Made by a program: the position numbers and the translations under genes
The notes under the pieces: model-generated
The model's database searches: none
What the model saw: only the letters and a program-made list of their open reading frames with translations
Told to the model about the DNA's origin: nothing
Part shown: piece after piece, positions 8,837 through 16,957 of the stretch
How positions within the stretch are numbered: position 1 is the first letter of the stretch
How the letters are laid out: every line of letters starts with the position of its first letter
Assembly: GCA_963840275.1 (NCBI GenBank)
Contig: CAWIYK010000007.1
Coordinates: forward strand, 930,001 to 994,000
Direction: 5' to 3'
Source of the DNA: Actinophytocola sp963840275
Lineage (GTDB): Bacteria; Actinomycetota; Actinomycetes; Mycobacteriales; Pseudonocardiaceae
Length of the DNA stretch: 64,000 nucleotides

Positions 8837-9993
8837 TGGAAGAGGTACTGCTGCTCGTCGGCACCCGGCCGGAGGCGGTCAAGGCCGCCCCGGTGGCGCT
8901 GTGCCTCGCGGAGCATCCGCACCTACGCCCCGCGATCGTCCACAGTGGACAGCACGTGGCGATGGTCGAGCAGGCGCTCGGGCCGTTCGGCCTCTTTCCC
9001 GACGAGCTGCTGCGGATCACCAGATCCTCCGGCGGCCAGGCCGAGCTGTTCGCGAGTCTGCTGCCCGCACTGGACGACGTGCTGACGAGAAGGCGACCGG
9101 CCGCGGTGCTCGTGCAGGGCGACACCTCGACGGCGCTGGCCGGTGCGCTGGCCGCGTTCTGGCGCCGGATCCCGGTCGTGCACCTGGAAGCCGGCCTCAG
9201 GACCGGCGACCTGACGTCCCCGTTCCCGGAGGAGGCCAACCGCCAGCTGGTGGCGCGGGTCGCCGCACTGCACCTGGCCCCCACGCGCGCCGCCGCGTCC
9301 GCGCTGGCGGCGGAAGCCCTGTGCGGCGGCCCGATCGTCGTCACGGGCAACACGGTCGTGGACGCCGCTCTGCACGTCGCCGCACGCGAGGCGCCGGCGA
9401 TGAGCCCGGACCTGGTCGAGGTGGAGCGGGAGCTGGAGACGCACGGCGGCCGGCTGGTGCTCGTGACCGCTCACCGCCGGGAGTCGTGGGGCGCCCCGCT
9501 GGACGAGATCCTCGGCGCGGTGGCCACGCTGACCGACCGGCACCCCGACATCCGGGTGCTCCTGCCGATGCACCCGAACCCCGCGGTGCGCGACCAGGTC
9601 GAGACGGCGCTCGGCGCGCACCGGAGGGTGACGCTGACCGAGCCGTTGGCGTACCCGGACCTGGTCCGGGTGCTCCGCAGGGCGGCCCTGGTGCTGACCG
9701 ACTCCGGCGGCATCCAGGAGGAGGCCCCGAGTTTCGGCGTCCCGGTGCTCGTGCTGCGCGAGGTGACCGAACGCATGGAGGCGGTCCGGGCCGGCTGCGC
9801 GTGGCTGGTGGGCACCGACCGGACGAGGATCCTGCTGGAGGCGGACGAGATGCTCCGCACGCGGCTGCGGATCCCGTTGCAGAGCAACCCCTTCGGCGAC
9901 GGTCAGGCGGCGGGAAGGGTGTGCGAGGCGATCGCGGACCTGGTCAGCCGGACCGGGCTCACGACCGAAAGCGTGCTGGAACCGGCGTCGTGA
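8833..9993 (+). CDS. wecB: UDP-N-acetylglucosamine 2-epimerase (non-hydrolysing)
   Basis: The enzyme interconverts UDP-GlcNAc and UDP-ManNAc in the cytoplasm, giving ManNAc for cell-wall or surface glycans. The 386-aa protein shows the family landmarks GTRPEAVK, VQGDTSTALAGALAA, HLEAGLRTGD, PEEANRQL, TAHRRES and the substrate-binding DSGGIQEEAPSFG. Start is ATG 8833 (or 8836), coupled to the six-codon leader. It stands alone between a secreted-protein gene and the convergent pncA, so no glycan cluster is visible around it. Confidence 0.94.
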   Translation: MMEEVLLLVGTRPEAVKAAPVALCLAEHPHLRPAIVHSGQHVAMVEQALGPFGLFPDELLRITRSSGGQAELFASLLPALDDVLTRRRPAAVLVQGDTSTALAGALAAFWRRIPVVHLEAGLRTGDLTSPFPEEANRQLVARVAALHLAPTRAAASALAAEALCGGPIVVTGNTVVDAALHVAAREAPAMSPDLVEVERELETHGGRLVLVTAHRRESWGAPLDEILGAVATLTDRHPDIRVLLPMHPNPAVRDQVETALGAHRRVTLTEPLAYPDLVRVLRRAALVLTDSGGIQEEAPSFGVPVLVLREVTERMEAVRAGCAWLVGTDRTRILLEADEMLRTRLRIPLQSNPFGDGQAAGRVCEAIADLVSRTGLTTESVLEPAS

Positions 9994-9995
9994 CG

Positions 9996-10559
9996 TCAGC
10001 CCACCTGTGGCGCGCCGCGCAGGGAGACCCCGGCGGCGGCGAGGGAAGCCAGCGCGGCGTCCACAGTGGACCGCGCGACCCCGGCGGTCAGGTCCAGCAG
10101 CACCGTGGTGTCGAACCCGGCGGCGACCGCGTCCAGCGCGGTGGCCCGGACGCAGTGGTCGGTGGCGATCCCGACGACGTCCACGGCGGACACGGACCGC
10201 GCCTTGAGCCACGAGGCCAGCGACTCGCCGGCGGGCGAGGTCCCCTCGAACCCGGAGTAGGCCGCGGCGTGCGCGCCTTTCGAGAACACCGCCGAGATGC
10301 CGCCGACATCCAGCGCGGGATGGAACGACGCCCCGGGCGTGCCGACCCGGCAGTGCGGCGGCCACGAGTCCACGAAATCGGGGGTGTCACTGAAATGCGC
10401 GCCGGGATCGACGTGGTAGTCCCGAGTGGCGACCACGTGCGAGTAGGCGCCGAACAACGAGTTGACGGCGGCGGCGACCGCGGCGCCACCCGTGACGGCC
10501 AGCGAACCGCCTTCACAGAAGTCGTTCTGCACGTCCACCACGATGAGAGCAGTCATCAC
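9996..10559 (-). CDS. pncA: Nicotinamidase (isochorismatase family)
   Basis: This cysteine hydrolase deamidates nicotinamide to nicotinate. The 187-aa protein carries the catalytic Asp in VDVQNDFCEGG, metal ligands in RDYHVDPGAHFSD, the Lys in FSKGAHAAAYSGFEG and the nucleophile Cys in GIATDHCVRATALDA. Its ATG overlaps the pncB stop by 4 bases (ATGA), so the two steps from nicotinamide to nicotinate mononucleotide are co-translated. It is convergent with wecB, 2 bases apart. The substrate is inferred from motifs plus the pncB partner. Confidence 0.93.
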   Translation of the reverse strand: MMTALIVVDVQNDFCEGGSLAVTGGAAVAAAVNSLFGAYSHVVATRDYHVDPGAHFSDTPDFVDSWPPHCRVGTPGASFHPALDVGGISAVFSKGAHAAAYSGFEGTSPAGESLASWLKARSVSAVDVVGIATDHCVRATALDAVAAGFDTTVLLDLTAGVARSTVDAALASLAAAGVSLRGAPQVG

Positions 10560-11836
10560 TTCTCCACGTACACCGTAGGAATAGCCGGCTCACCCTGCGA
10601 CAGCTTGAGTCCCTCCCATGGCAGGCTCACCAGCCCGTCCCGAACCCGCTGCCGGCTTTCCTCCAGCGCGGGCCGCGACACCGGCTCGCCGGACCGCAGC
10701 AGCGGCACCTGCAGCTGGCGGTCGTGCGGGCCGGTCTCCACGGTGGTGCCCGCCACGTACACGACCTCCTCCAACGCCGTCCCGGTCGGCTTGTGCCGGC
10801 GCAGCGCGGCCTTGCGACCGGCACGGGACTCCTTGTGCGAGCTCCGCTTGGCGACCGGCCGGCCCTCCACCTCCACCAGCTTGTAGACCATCCCGGCGGT
10901 CGGCGACCCGGACCCGGTGACGAGCGACGTGCCCACGCCGTAGGCGTCCACGGGCTCGGCACGCAGCGCCGCGATCGCGTACTCGTCGAGGTCGCCGGAC
11001 ACGACGATCCGCGTGTTCCGCGCCCCGAGCGAGTCGAGCTGCGCCCGTGCCTGCCTGGCGAGCACCCCGACGTCGCCGGAGTCGATGCGGACGGCGCCGA
11101 GGCCGGTCCCGGCCACCTCGATGGCCGTCGCGATGCCGGCGGTGATGTCGTAGGTGTCCACGAGCAGCGTCGTGTCCACGCCGAGCGCCGCGACCTGCGC
11201 GGTGAACGCCGCGTGCTCGCTGTCGTGCAGCAGGGTGAACGCGTGCGCGCACGTCCCGGCCGTCGGGATCCCGTAGGTCCGCCCGGCCTCCAGGTTGGAC
11301 GTGGTCGCGAACCCGGCGAGGTAGGCGGCCCGCGCGGACGCGACGGCGGCCTCCTCGTGCGTGCGCCGCCCGCCCATCTCGATGATCGGGCGCCCGTTCG
11401 CGGCGCTGACCATCCGCGCGCCCGCCGACACGATCGCGCTGTCGTGGTTCAGCACCGACAGGACCAGCGTCTCCAGCAGCACGGCCTCGGCGAACGTGCC
11501 GCGCACGGTGAACAGCGGCGACCCGGGGAAGTACAGCTCGCCCTCGGGGTAGCCGTCGACGTCACCGGTGAACCGGTAGTTCGCGAGCCAGTCGAGGGTG
11601 GTGGCGTCGAGCACCGTGGCGAGCTGCGCCAGCTCGTCGTCGCCGAAGGTGAACCGGCCGATCGCCTCGACCAGCCGGCCGGTGCCGCCGACGACGCCGT
11701 AGCGCCGTCCGCCCGGCAGCCTGCGGGCGAACGTCTCGAAGACGCACTGCCGATCGGCGGTCCCCGCGGCGAGTGCGGCGGCGACCATCGTCAGCTCGTA
11801 GTGGTCGGTGAGCAGCGCGGTGCTGGTACCGGTCAT
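10556..11836 (-). CDS. pncB: Nicotinate phosphoribosyltransferase
   Basis: It makes nicotinate mononucleotide from nicotinate and PRPP in NAD salvage. The 426-aa protein has the N-terminal LLTDHYELTMVAAAL motif, the IEMGGRRTHEEAAVASARAAY segment and the phosphate-binding RIDSGDVGVLARQAR, with a Lys/Arg-rich C-terminal part. ATG 11836 is preferred; an upstream in-frame GTG adds two residues. It is the promoter-proximal gene of pncB-pncA and divergent from clpS. M. tuberculosis pncB1 (Rv1330c) has the same place beside clpS. Confidence 0.95.
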   Translation of the reverse strand: MTGTSTALLTDHYELTMVAAALAAGTADRQCVFETFARRLPGGRRYGVVGGTGRLVEAIGRFTFGDDELAQLATVLDATTLDWLANYRFTGDVDGYPEGELYFPGSPLFTVRGTFAEAVLLETLVLSVLNHDSAIVSAGARMVSAANGRPIIEMGGRRTHEEAAVASARAAYLAGFATTSNLEAGRTYGIPTAGTCAHAFTLLHDSEHAAFTAQVAALGVDTTLLVDTYDITAGIATAIEVAGTGLGAVRIDSGDVGVLARQARAQLDSLGARNTRIVVSGDLDEYAIAALRAEPVDAYGVGTSLVTGSGSPTAGMVYKLVEVEGRPVAKRSSHKESRAGRKAALRRHKPTGTALEEVVYVAGTTVETGPHDRQLQVPLLRSGEPVSRPALEESRQRVRDGLVSLPWEGLKLSQGEPAIPTVYVEK

Positions 11837-11869
11837 GAGCACTGAGCCTAGACATGCCACCATGGATTT

Positions 11870-12181
11870 ATGTCGGTTTCCATGTCGACACCCGTCGAGC
11901 AGGAACAGGGCCGTGTCGAGCCGATCGGGTCGGAGCTTGTCAGCGAGGACAAGCCGTGGCAGACCATCGTGTGGAACGACCCGGTGAACCTGATGTCGTA
12001 TGTCACCTACGTCTTCCAGAAGCTGTTCGGCTACTCGAGGGAGCAGGCCACCAAGCTGATGCTGGACGTGCACCACAAGGGGAGAGCCATCGTCTCGTCG
12101 GGCTCCAAGGAGAAGATGGAGGGCGACGTGGCGCGACTGCACGCCGCAGGGCTGTGGGCGACGATGCAGCACGAGTCGTGA
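11870..12181 (+). CDS. clpS: ATP-dependent Clp protease adaptor ClpS
   Basis: ClpS binds N-degron substrates and hands them to ClpC/ClpP. The 103-aa protein has a flexible N-terminus and the adaptor fold with WNDPVNLMSYVTYVFQ, LMLDVHHKG and a conserved C-terminal helix. The start could be ATG 11870 or ATG 11882. The downstream DUF2017 gene overlaps by GTGA, so they form one unit. The gap to divergent pncB is only 33 bases, so their promoters must overlap. Confidence 0.95.
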   Translation: MSVSMSTPVEQEQGRVEPIGSELVSEDKPWQTIVWNDPVNLMSYVTYVFQKLFGYSREQATKLMLDVHHKGRAIVSSGSKEKMEGDVARLHAAGLWATMQHES

Positions 12182-12738
12182 TCCCCTGGGAGCGGGTCGG
12201 CGAGACCGTCACCACGAAGATCGACCGCCAGGAGGCGGCCGTTCTGCGGGGCATGGTCGCCGGCATCGAGGAGATCCTCAAGGCTCGGCAGGACGAGGCG
12301 CCGCAGGACGAGCTGGCGGCCCTCACCGGCATCCGCACCGGGTCGTCGGTCGCGCCGGACGACCCGATCCTGGGTCGCCTGCTGCCGGACTTCCACCGGT
12401 TGGAGGACGCCTCCACAGAGGACCGCGACTCGGCGGCCGCGCTGCGGTCGCTGCACGAGCCGGAGCTGCTCGAGCTGAAGACCGGCGTCGCAGGTGTCGT
12501 GCTGGACACCTGCCCGCCCGCCGGCGGGCTCGTGAAGCTGTCCCTCGAGCACGCCGACGCCTGGCTGTCGGCGATCAACGACGTGCGGCTCGCGCTGGGC
12601 ACCACCCTCGGCGTCACCGAGGACATGCCCGACGAGCTGCCCGACGACGACCCGCGCGCCCCCCACCTCGGGGTCTACCACTGGCTGACGTGGATGCAGG
12701 AGAGCCTGATCTCCGCGCTGGCCGGCGATGAGCTCTAA
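12178..12738 (+). CDS. DUF2017 family protein
   Basis: This 186-aa acidic, mainly helical protein belongs to the actinobacterial DUF2017 family, which nearly always follows clpS (Rv1332 position). Visible features are the N-terminal IPWERVGETVTTKIDRQEAA, a central acidic region and the C-terminal HLGVYHWLTWMQESLISAL. No catalytic motif is evident. The fixed link to clpS suggests a role in regulated proteolysis, but that is inference. It overlaps clpS by 4 bases and the peptidase gene by 11. Confidence 0.88.
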   Translation: MIPWERVGETVTTKIDRQEAAVLRGMVAGIEEILKARQDEAPQDELAALTGIRTGSSVAPDDPILGRLLPDFHRLEDASTEDRDSAAALRSLHEPELLELKTGVAGVVLDTCPPAGGLVKLSLEHADAWLSAINDVRLALGTTLGVTEDMPDELPDDDPRAPHLGVYHWLTWMQESLISALAGDEL

Positions 12739-13753
12739 CTCGATCACCGACGTCGGCGGCGTGCTGGTCGGGCACCACCAGCGGATCGGCGACGGCTGGG
12801 CCACCGGCACGACCGTGGTGCTGCTGCCGCCCGGCACGACCGGCGCGGTCGACGGGCGCGGCGGCGCGCCGGGCACCCGCGAGACCGACCTGCTCGTGCC
12901 GGAGAACCTGGTCCAGCAGGTCGACGCCGTCTGCCTGTCCGGCGGGTCGGCGTTCGGGCTCGCGGCGGCCGACGGCGTGATGACGTGGCTGGCCGAGCGG
13001 TCGCGTGGCCTGCGGGTCGGCGCCGCCGAGCACGAGGTGGTCCCGATCGTGCCCGGCGCGGTGCTGTTCGACCTGCCGAGGAGCGACTGGGGCAACCGGC
13101 CGGACTCGTCGTTCGGGCACGCGGCGTGCGAGGCCGCGGGCGTCGAGGTGGCCCAGGGCTGCGTCGGCGCGGGGACCGGCGCGAAGGTCGGCTCGCTCAA
13201 GGGCGGCATCGGCACGGCGAGCACGGTCGTCGACGGGTTCACGGTCGGCGCGCTGGCCGCGGTCAACGCGGCGGGCGAGGCGGTCGACGCCGCGACGGGC
13301 GTGCCGTACGCGGCCGACCACGAGGTCGACGGTGAGTTCGGCGTGGCGTGGCCGATGCGGCCCGGCGACCTCCCTCCGGCCGCCCCGACCGACCTGAACA
13401 CCACGGTCGGCGTCGTCGCCGTGGACGCGGACCTGACGAAGACCGAGTGCCGGCGCCTCGCGGTCGCCGCGCAGGACGGTCTCGCCCGCGCGATCCGGCC
13501 CGCGCACACGATGTTCGACGGCGACACGGTCTTCGCGGTCGCCACCCGCGCGACCCCGCTGGTCGCGGCGGACTCTCCGTTCGGCGCGATCGGTCGCGCG
13601 GCGGCGTTGGACCGGCTGTGCACGGCCGCCGCCGAGGTGTTCGCGAGGGCGATCGTCCACGGGGTGCTCGCCGCGACCCCGCTCGCCGGACTGCCGGCGT
13701 ACCGGGACGTCTGGCGAGTCTCATCAGATGGGAACGCCGCGCCCAGCCAGTAG
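12728..13753 (+). CDS. P1 family peptidase (DmpA/Rv1333-like)
   Basis: The 341-aa protein belongs to the P1/S58 self-processing aminopeptidase superfamily (DmpA, BapA). Typical segments are ITDVGGVLVGHH, CLSGGSAFGLAAADGV, GTGAKVGSLKGGIGTAS before the expected autoprocessing site, and DGDTVFAVATR. Such enzymes cut themselves into two chains and act as N-terminal nucleophile aminopeptidases or amidases; the substrate here is unknown. The start overlaps the DUF2017 gene and mec follows after 9 bases. Confidence 0.86.
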   Translation: MSSNSITDVGGVLVGHHQRIGDGWATGTTVVLLPPGTTGAVDGRGGAPGTRETDLLVPENLVQQVDAVCLSGGSAFGLAAADGVMTWLAERSRGLRVGAAEHEVVPIVPGAVLFDLPRSDWGNRPDSSFGHAACEAAGVEVAQGCVGAGTGAKVGSLKGGIGTASTVVDGFTVGALAAVNAAGEAVDAATGVPYAADHEVDGEFGVAWPMRPGDLPPAAPTDLNTTVGVVAVDADLTKTECRRLAVAAQDGLARAIRPAHTMFDGDTVFAVATRATPLVAADSPFGAIGRAAALDRLCTAAAEVFARAIVHGVLAATPLAGLPAYRDVWRVSSDGNAAPSQ

Positions 13754-13762
13754 GATCGGGAT

Positions 13763-14206
13763 GTGCTTCGGATACGCCGTGACCTGGTCGACGAGATGGT
13801 CGCGCACGCCCGCCGGGACCACCCCGACGAGGCATGCGGCGTCATCGCCGGACCGGAGGGGTCGGACCTGCCGGAGCGGTTCATCCCCATGCTGAACGCG
13901 GCCAGGTCGCCGACGTTCTACGAGTTCGACTCGGCCGACCTGCTGCGGCTCTACCGCGAGATGGACGCGAACGACGAGGTCCCCGTGGTGATCTACCACT
14001 CGCACACGGCCACCGAGGCGTACCCGTCGCGCACCGACGTGTCCTACGCCGCCGAGCCCGACGCCCACTACGTGCTGGTCTCGACGCGCGACCCGGACGT
14101 CCACGAGCTGCGGTCCTACCGGATCCTCGAGGGCGAGATCACCGAGGAGCCGGTCGAGATCGTCGAGAACGGCGGAATAGCCGCCGCGGAGACACGCGTT
14201 TCCTGA
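13763..14206 (+). CDS. mec: JAMM metallopeptidase, CysO-cysteine peptidase (Mec)
   Basis: This zinc peptidase releases cysteine from the C-terminus of the carrier protein CysO. The 147-aa protein has the MPN/JAMM core: an N-terminal Glu in HPDEACGVIAGPEG and the HSHTATEAYPSRTD motif (HxH, then Ser-x-x-Asp). It precedes cysO and cysM in the order of M. tuberculosis Rv1334-Rv1336, so the assignment rests on motif and context together. GTG 13763 follows an AGGATCGGG-like ribosome site. Confidence 0.93.
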   Translation: MLRIRRDLVDEMVAHARRDHPDEACGVIAGPEGSDLPERFIPMLNAARSPTFYEFDSADLLRLYREMDANDEVPVVIYHSHTATEAYPSRTDVSYAAEPDAHYVLVSTRDPDVHELRSYRILEGEITEEPVEIVENGGIAAAETRVS

Positions 14207-14236
14207 GTAGCAGTCCCCCTTCAGCGGAGGTTCCAC

Positions 14237-14509
14237 ATGGCGGTCACCGTCTCCATCCCCACGATCCTGCGTACCCACACCGGCGGTGAGAAGTCGGTCG
14301 AGGCCAACGGCGCCACCGTGGCCGAGGTGATCGACAACCTCGAGTCCAACCACGGCGGCATCAAGTCGCGCCTGGTCAAGGAGGGTTCGCTGCACCGGTT
14401 CGTCAACGTGTACGTCAACGACGAGGACGTGCGGTTCGCCGGTGGGCTGGACGCGGCGGTCGCCGACGGCGACAACGTCACGATCCTGCCGGCCGTGGCC
14501 GGCGGCTGA
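14237..14509 (+). CDS. cysO: CysO sulfur-carrier protein (ubiquitin-like, MoaD/ThiS family)
   Basis: CysO carries sulfide as a C-terminal thiocarboxylate for cysteine synthesis. The 90-aa protein has the beta-grasp pattern of ThiS/MoaD and ends in the di-glycine of LPAVAGG required for activation. The cysM start overlaps its stop. An adenylating MoeZ-like enzyme is needed but is not in this window. AGCGGAGG lies just upstream of the ATG. Confidence 0.95.
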   Translation: MAVTVSIPTILRTHTGGEKSVEANGATVAEVIDNLESNHGGIKSRLVKEGSLHRFVNVYVNDEDVRFAGGLDAAVADGDNVTILPAVAGG

Positions 14510-15459
14510 TGGCGCGATACGACTCGCTGCTCGACACCCTCGGCGACACGCCGCTGGTCGGGCTGCCGCGCCTGTCGCCGTCCGCGGACGTCCGACTGTG
14601 GGCGAAGCTCGAGGACCGCAACCCGACCGGTTCGGTGAAGGACCGCGTCGCGCTGAAGATGATCGAGGCCGCGGAACGAGACGGCACCCTGCGTGCCGGC
14701 GCCACGATCCTCGAGCCGACGTCGGGCAACACCGGCATCTCGCTGGCCATGGCCGCGAAGCTCAAGGGCTACGGCCTGGTGTGCGTGATGCCGGAGAACA
14801 CGTCGGAGGAGCGGCGGCAGCTGCTTCAGGCGTACGGCGCGCGGATCGTCAGCTCCCCGGCGGCCGGCGGCTCGAACGAGGCCGTGCGGCGGGCGAAGGA
14901 GCTGGCGAAGGAGAACCCCGACTGGGTGATGCTCTACCAGTACGGCAACCCGAACAACGCCGGCGCGCACTACCACGGCACCGGGCCGGAGATCCTGCGC
15001 GACCTGCCGTCGGTGACGCACTTCGTCGCCGGGCTCGGCACCACCGGCACCCTCGTCGGCGCCGGCCGCTACCTGCGCGAACACAAGCCGGACGTGCAGA
15101 TCGTCGCGGCCGAGCCGAGGTACGGCGAGCTGGTGTACGGGCTGCGCAACCTCGACGAGGGGTTCGTGCCGGAGCTGTACGACCCGGACGTGCTGACCGG
15201 CCGGTACTCGGTCGGCTCGTACGACGCGCTGCGCAGGACGCGGGAGCTGCTGGAGACCGAGGGCATCTTCGCGGGCGTCTCGACGGGCGCGATCCTGCAC
15301 GCCGCGCTGGCCGTGGCACAGAAGGCGGTCGCGGCGGGCCAGACCGCGGACGTGGTGTTCGTCGTCGCGGACGGCGGCTGGAAGTACCTGTCGACGGGCG
15401 CGTACAGCGGCTCGGTCGACGAGGCCGCGGCCCGACTCGACGGTCATCTCTGGGCTTGA
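14509..15459 (+). CDS. cysM: O-phosphoserine-dependent cysteine synthase CysM
   Basis: This PLP enzyme joins thiocarboxylated CysO with phosphoserine-derived aminoacrylate. The 316-aa protein has the PLP lysine in PTGSVKDR, the substrate loop PTSGNTGISLA, the phosphate-binding GLGTTGTLVGAG and a C-terminal lid (YLSTGAYSG). Position directly after mec and cysO supports the CysO-dependent CysM rather than sulfide-dependent CysK. Repeat element A lies immediately downstream. Confidence 0.95.
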   Translation: MARYDSLLDTLGDTPLVGLPRLSPSADVRLWAKLEDRNPTGSVKDRVALKMIEAAERDGTLRAGATILEPTSGNTGISLAMAAKLKGYGLVCVMPENTSEERRQLLQAYGARIVSSPAAGGSNEAVRRAKELAKENPDWVMLYQYGNPNNAGAHYHGTGPEILRDLPSVTHFVAGLGTTGTLVGAGRYLREHKPDVQIVAAEPRYGELVYGLRNLDEGFVPELYDPDVLTGRYSVGSYDALRRTRELLETEGIFAGVSTGAILHAALAVAQKAVAAGQTADVVFVVADGGWKYLSTGAYSGSVDEAAARLDGHLWA

Positions 15460-15471
15460 CGCGCGGGCTCG

Positions 15472-15640
15472 GGTTGGCCTCCGGCCCCCGGAATCCACGC
15501 TACCGTCGGGCACCGACACTTTCGGTTGCGCCGCAACGAGTTGTCCACAACGCGTGAGTTGTCCACAGGAGACACTCCATGCGGCCCGCGCTGTCGGTGT
15601 CGCCCGGTAGCGTGGTTCGAGGGGGCCGGCGGCCAAGCCA
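15472..15640. repeat. Repeat element A: inverted-terminus element with DnaA-box pair and outward promoter motifs
   Basis: The ends form a long imperfect inverted repeat: left, ggcctccggcccccggaatc then cacgctacc; right, ggtagcgtggttcgaggg then ggccggcggcc. Each end holds an outward motif like TTGTCRGTG-N8-TANNNT: 15497-15519 on the minus strand (GTGTCGGTG, TAGCGT) and 15591-15613 on the plus strand (CTGTCGGTG, TAGCGT). Two direct DnaA-box-like TTGTCCACA sites lie in the loop at 15541-15549 and 15559-15567, 18 bp apart. There is no ORF. The right-hand motif points at the SRPBCC gene. The same architecture recurs at 26851-27482 and 57472-57815. Confidence 0.8.
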
Positions 15641-15658
15641 GGCATAACATCTGGCGGC

Positions 15659-16129
15659 GTGAGCGCCATCATCGAGGTCATGCGGGAAGCCCGGGTCGAC
15701 GCGCCGGCGGACCAGGTCTGGGCGGTCGTGTCCGACGCCGGCCGCGCGGCCGACTGGTTCGAGTTCTCCGAGCGCACCGAGGTGGTCGACGGCGAGGGCG
15801 TCGGGCAGCGGCGGACCCAGCACGGCAGCTGGGGCCGCAAGCGGTCCGAGGTCGACCAGGAGATCACCGAGTTCGAGCCGGGCCGGCTGCTCGCGTGGCA
15901 GCACGTCGCCGAGCGGTTGGACGGCAAGCCCGCGCCCAAGTTCGCGGTCCGCACCGAGTTCCGGATCGAGCTGACCGCCGACGGCGACGCCACCACCGTC
16001 CGCCTCCGGTCCATCCAGGAACCCGGCGGCGCGCTGAAGGGCTGGCTCATGAAACGCCTCGGCACCAAGGACGTCGCCCGCAACCTGGACCGCTCGCTCG
16101 AACGGCTGGGCGCGCTGGTGCGGCCGTGA
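15659..16129 (+). CDS. SRPBCC family protein (polyketide cyclase/START-like)
   Basis: The 156-aa protein has the START/Bet v1-type fold pattern: MREARVDAPADQVWAVVSDAGRAADW at the start, a central beta-sheet stretch and a long C-terminal helix (MKRLGTKDVARNLDRSLERL). Such proteins bind hydrophobic ligands in a cavity; no ligand can be read from sequence. The TAGCGT of repeat A lies about 45 bases upstream of the GTG start. The next gene overlaps by GTGA. This pair is absent from the matching M. tuberculosis block. Confidence 0.82.
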   Translation: MSAIIEVMREARVDAPADQVWAVVSDAGRAADWFEFSERTEVVDGEGVGQRRTQHGSWGRKRSEVDQEITEFEPGRLLAWQHVAERLDGKPAPKFAVRTEFRIELTADGDATTVRLRSIQEPGGALKGWLMKRLGTKDVARNLDRSLERLGALVRP

Positions 16130-16842
16130 AGGTCATCGGCCTGCTCGGCGGCATGAGCTGGGAGTCCACCGCCGAGTACTACAAGATCGTCAACGAGCGG
16201 GTGCGCGAGCGGCTCGGCGGGCTGCACTCCGCCCACTGCGTCCTGTACTCCGTCGACTTCGCCGAGATCGAGGTGCTGCAGGCCGGCGGCCGCTGGGACG
16301 AGGCGGGCCGGCGGCTCGCGGACGCCACGCAGGCGCTGCGCGGCGCCGGCGCCGACTTCCTCGTTCTCTGCACCAACACCATGCACAAGGTCGCCGACCA
16401 GCTGACCGGACTGCCGCTGCTGCACCTCGGCGACGCCACCGCCGCGGCCGTCAAGCAGGCCGACCTCGGCACGATCGGACTGCTGGGCACCGCCTTCACG
16501 ATGGAGCAGGACTTCTACACCGGCCGGCTCGCGGCGCACGGACTCGACGTCCTGGTCCCCGACGAGGCGGACCGCGCGCAGGTGCACCGGATCATCTACG
16601 AGGAGCTGGTCGTCGGCGAGGTACGCGACGAGTCGAGGAAGACCTACCGCGACGTCATCGACCGCCTCGTCGCGCGCGGCGCGCAGGGCGTCGTCCTCGG
16701 CTGCACCGAGATCGAGCTGCTGATCGGCCAGGACGACAGCCCGGTGCCGGTCTTCCCGACCACCCGCCTGCACGCCGAGCTGGCCGTCGACCACGCGCTC
16801 GGCCTCGCCGACCTCCCGGAACCAGGGAAATCTCAGGGTTGA
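16126..16842 (+). CDS. Aspartate/glutamate racemase family protein
   Basis: This 238-aa protein belongs to the cofactor-independent Asp/Glu racemase family. It has two catalytic-type cysteines, in LVLCTNTMHK and VVLGCTEIELL, and the N-terminal GLLGGMSWESTAEYY that marks the YgeA/aspartate racemase branch rather than MurI. A true glutamate racemase (murI) lies 0.75 kb downstream, so this copy probably acts on aspartate or another amino acid. The start overlaps the SRPBCC gene by 4 bases. Confidence 0.88.
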   Translation: MKVIGLLGGMSWESTAEYYKIVNERVRERLGGLHSAHCVLYSVDFAEIEVLQAGGRWDEAGRRLADATQALRGAGADFLVLCTNTMHKVADQLTGLPLLHLGDATAAAVKQADLGTIGLLGTAFTMEQDFYTGRLAAHGLDVLVPDEADRAQVHRIIYEELVVGEVRDESRKTYRDVIDRLVARGAQGVVLGCTEIELLIGQDDSPVPVFPTTRLHAELAVDHALGLADLPEPGKSQG

Positions 16843-16957
16843 ACCGGACGCGGTGACCCGAAACCCCACGTAGCCTCGATGGCGTGAGCGAGCTTGCGAG
16901 CGAACCAATGTCACAGGGCGACCGCCAGCGGCTCCACCGAGCCTGCGAGGGGGAGTC

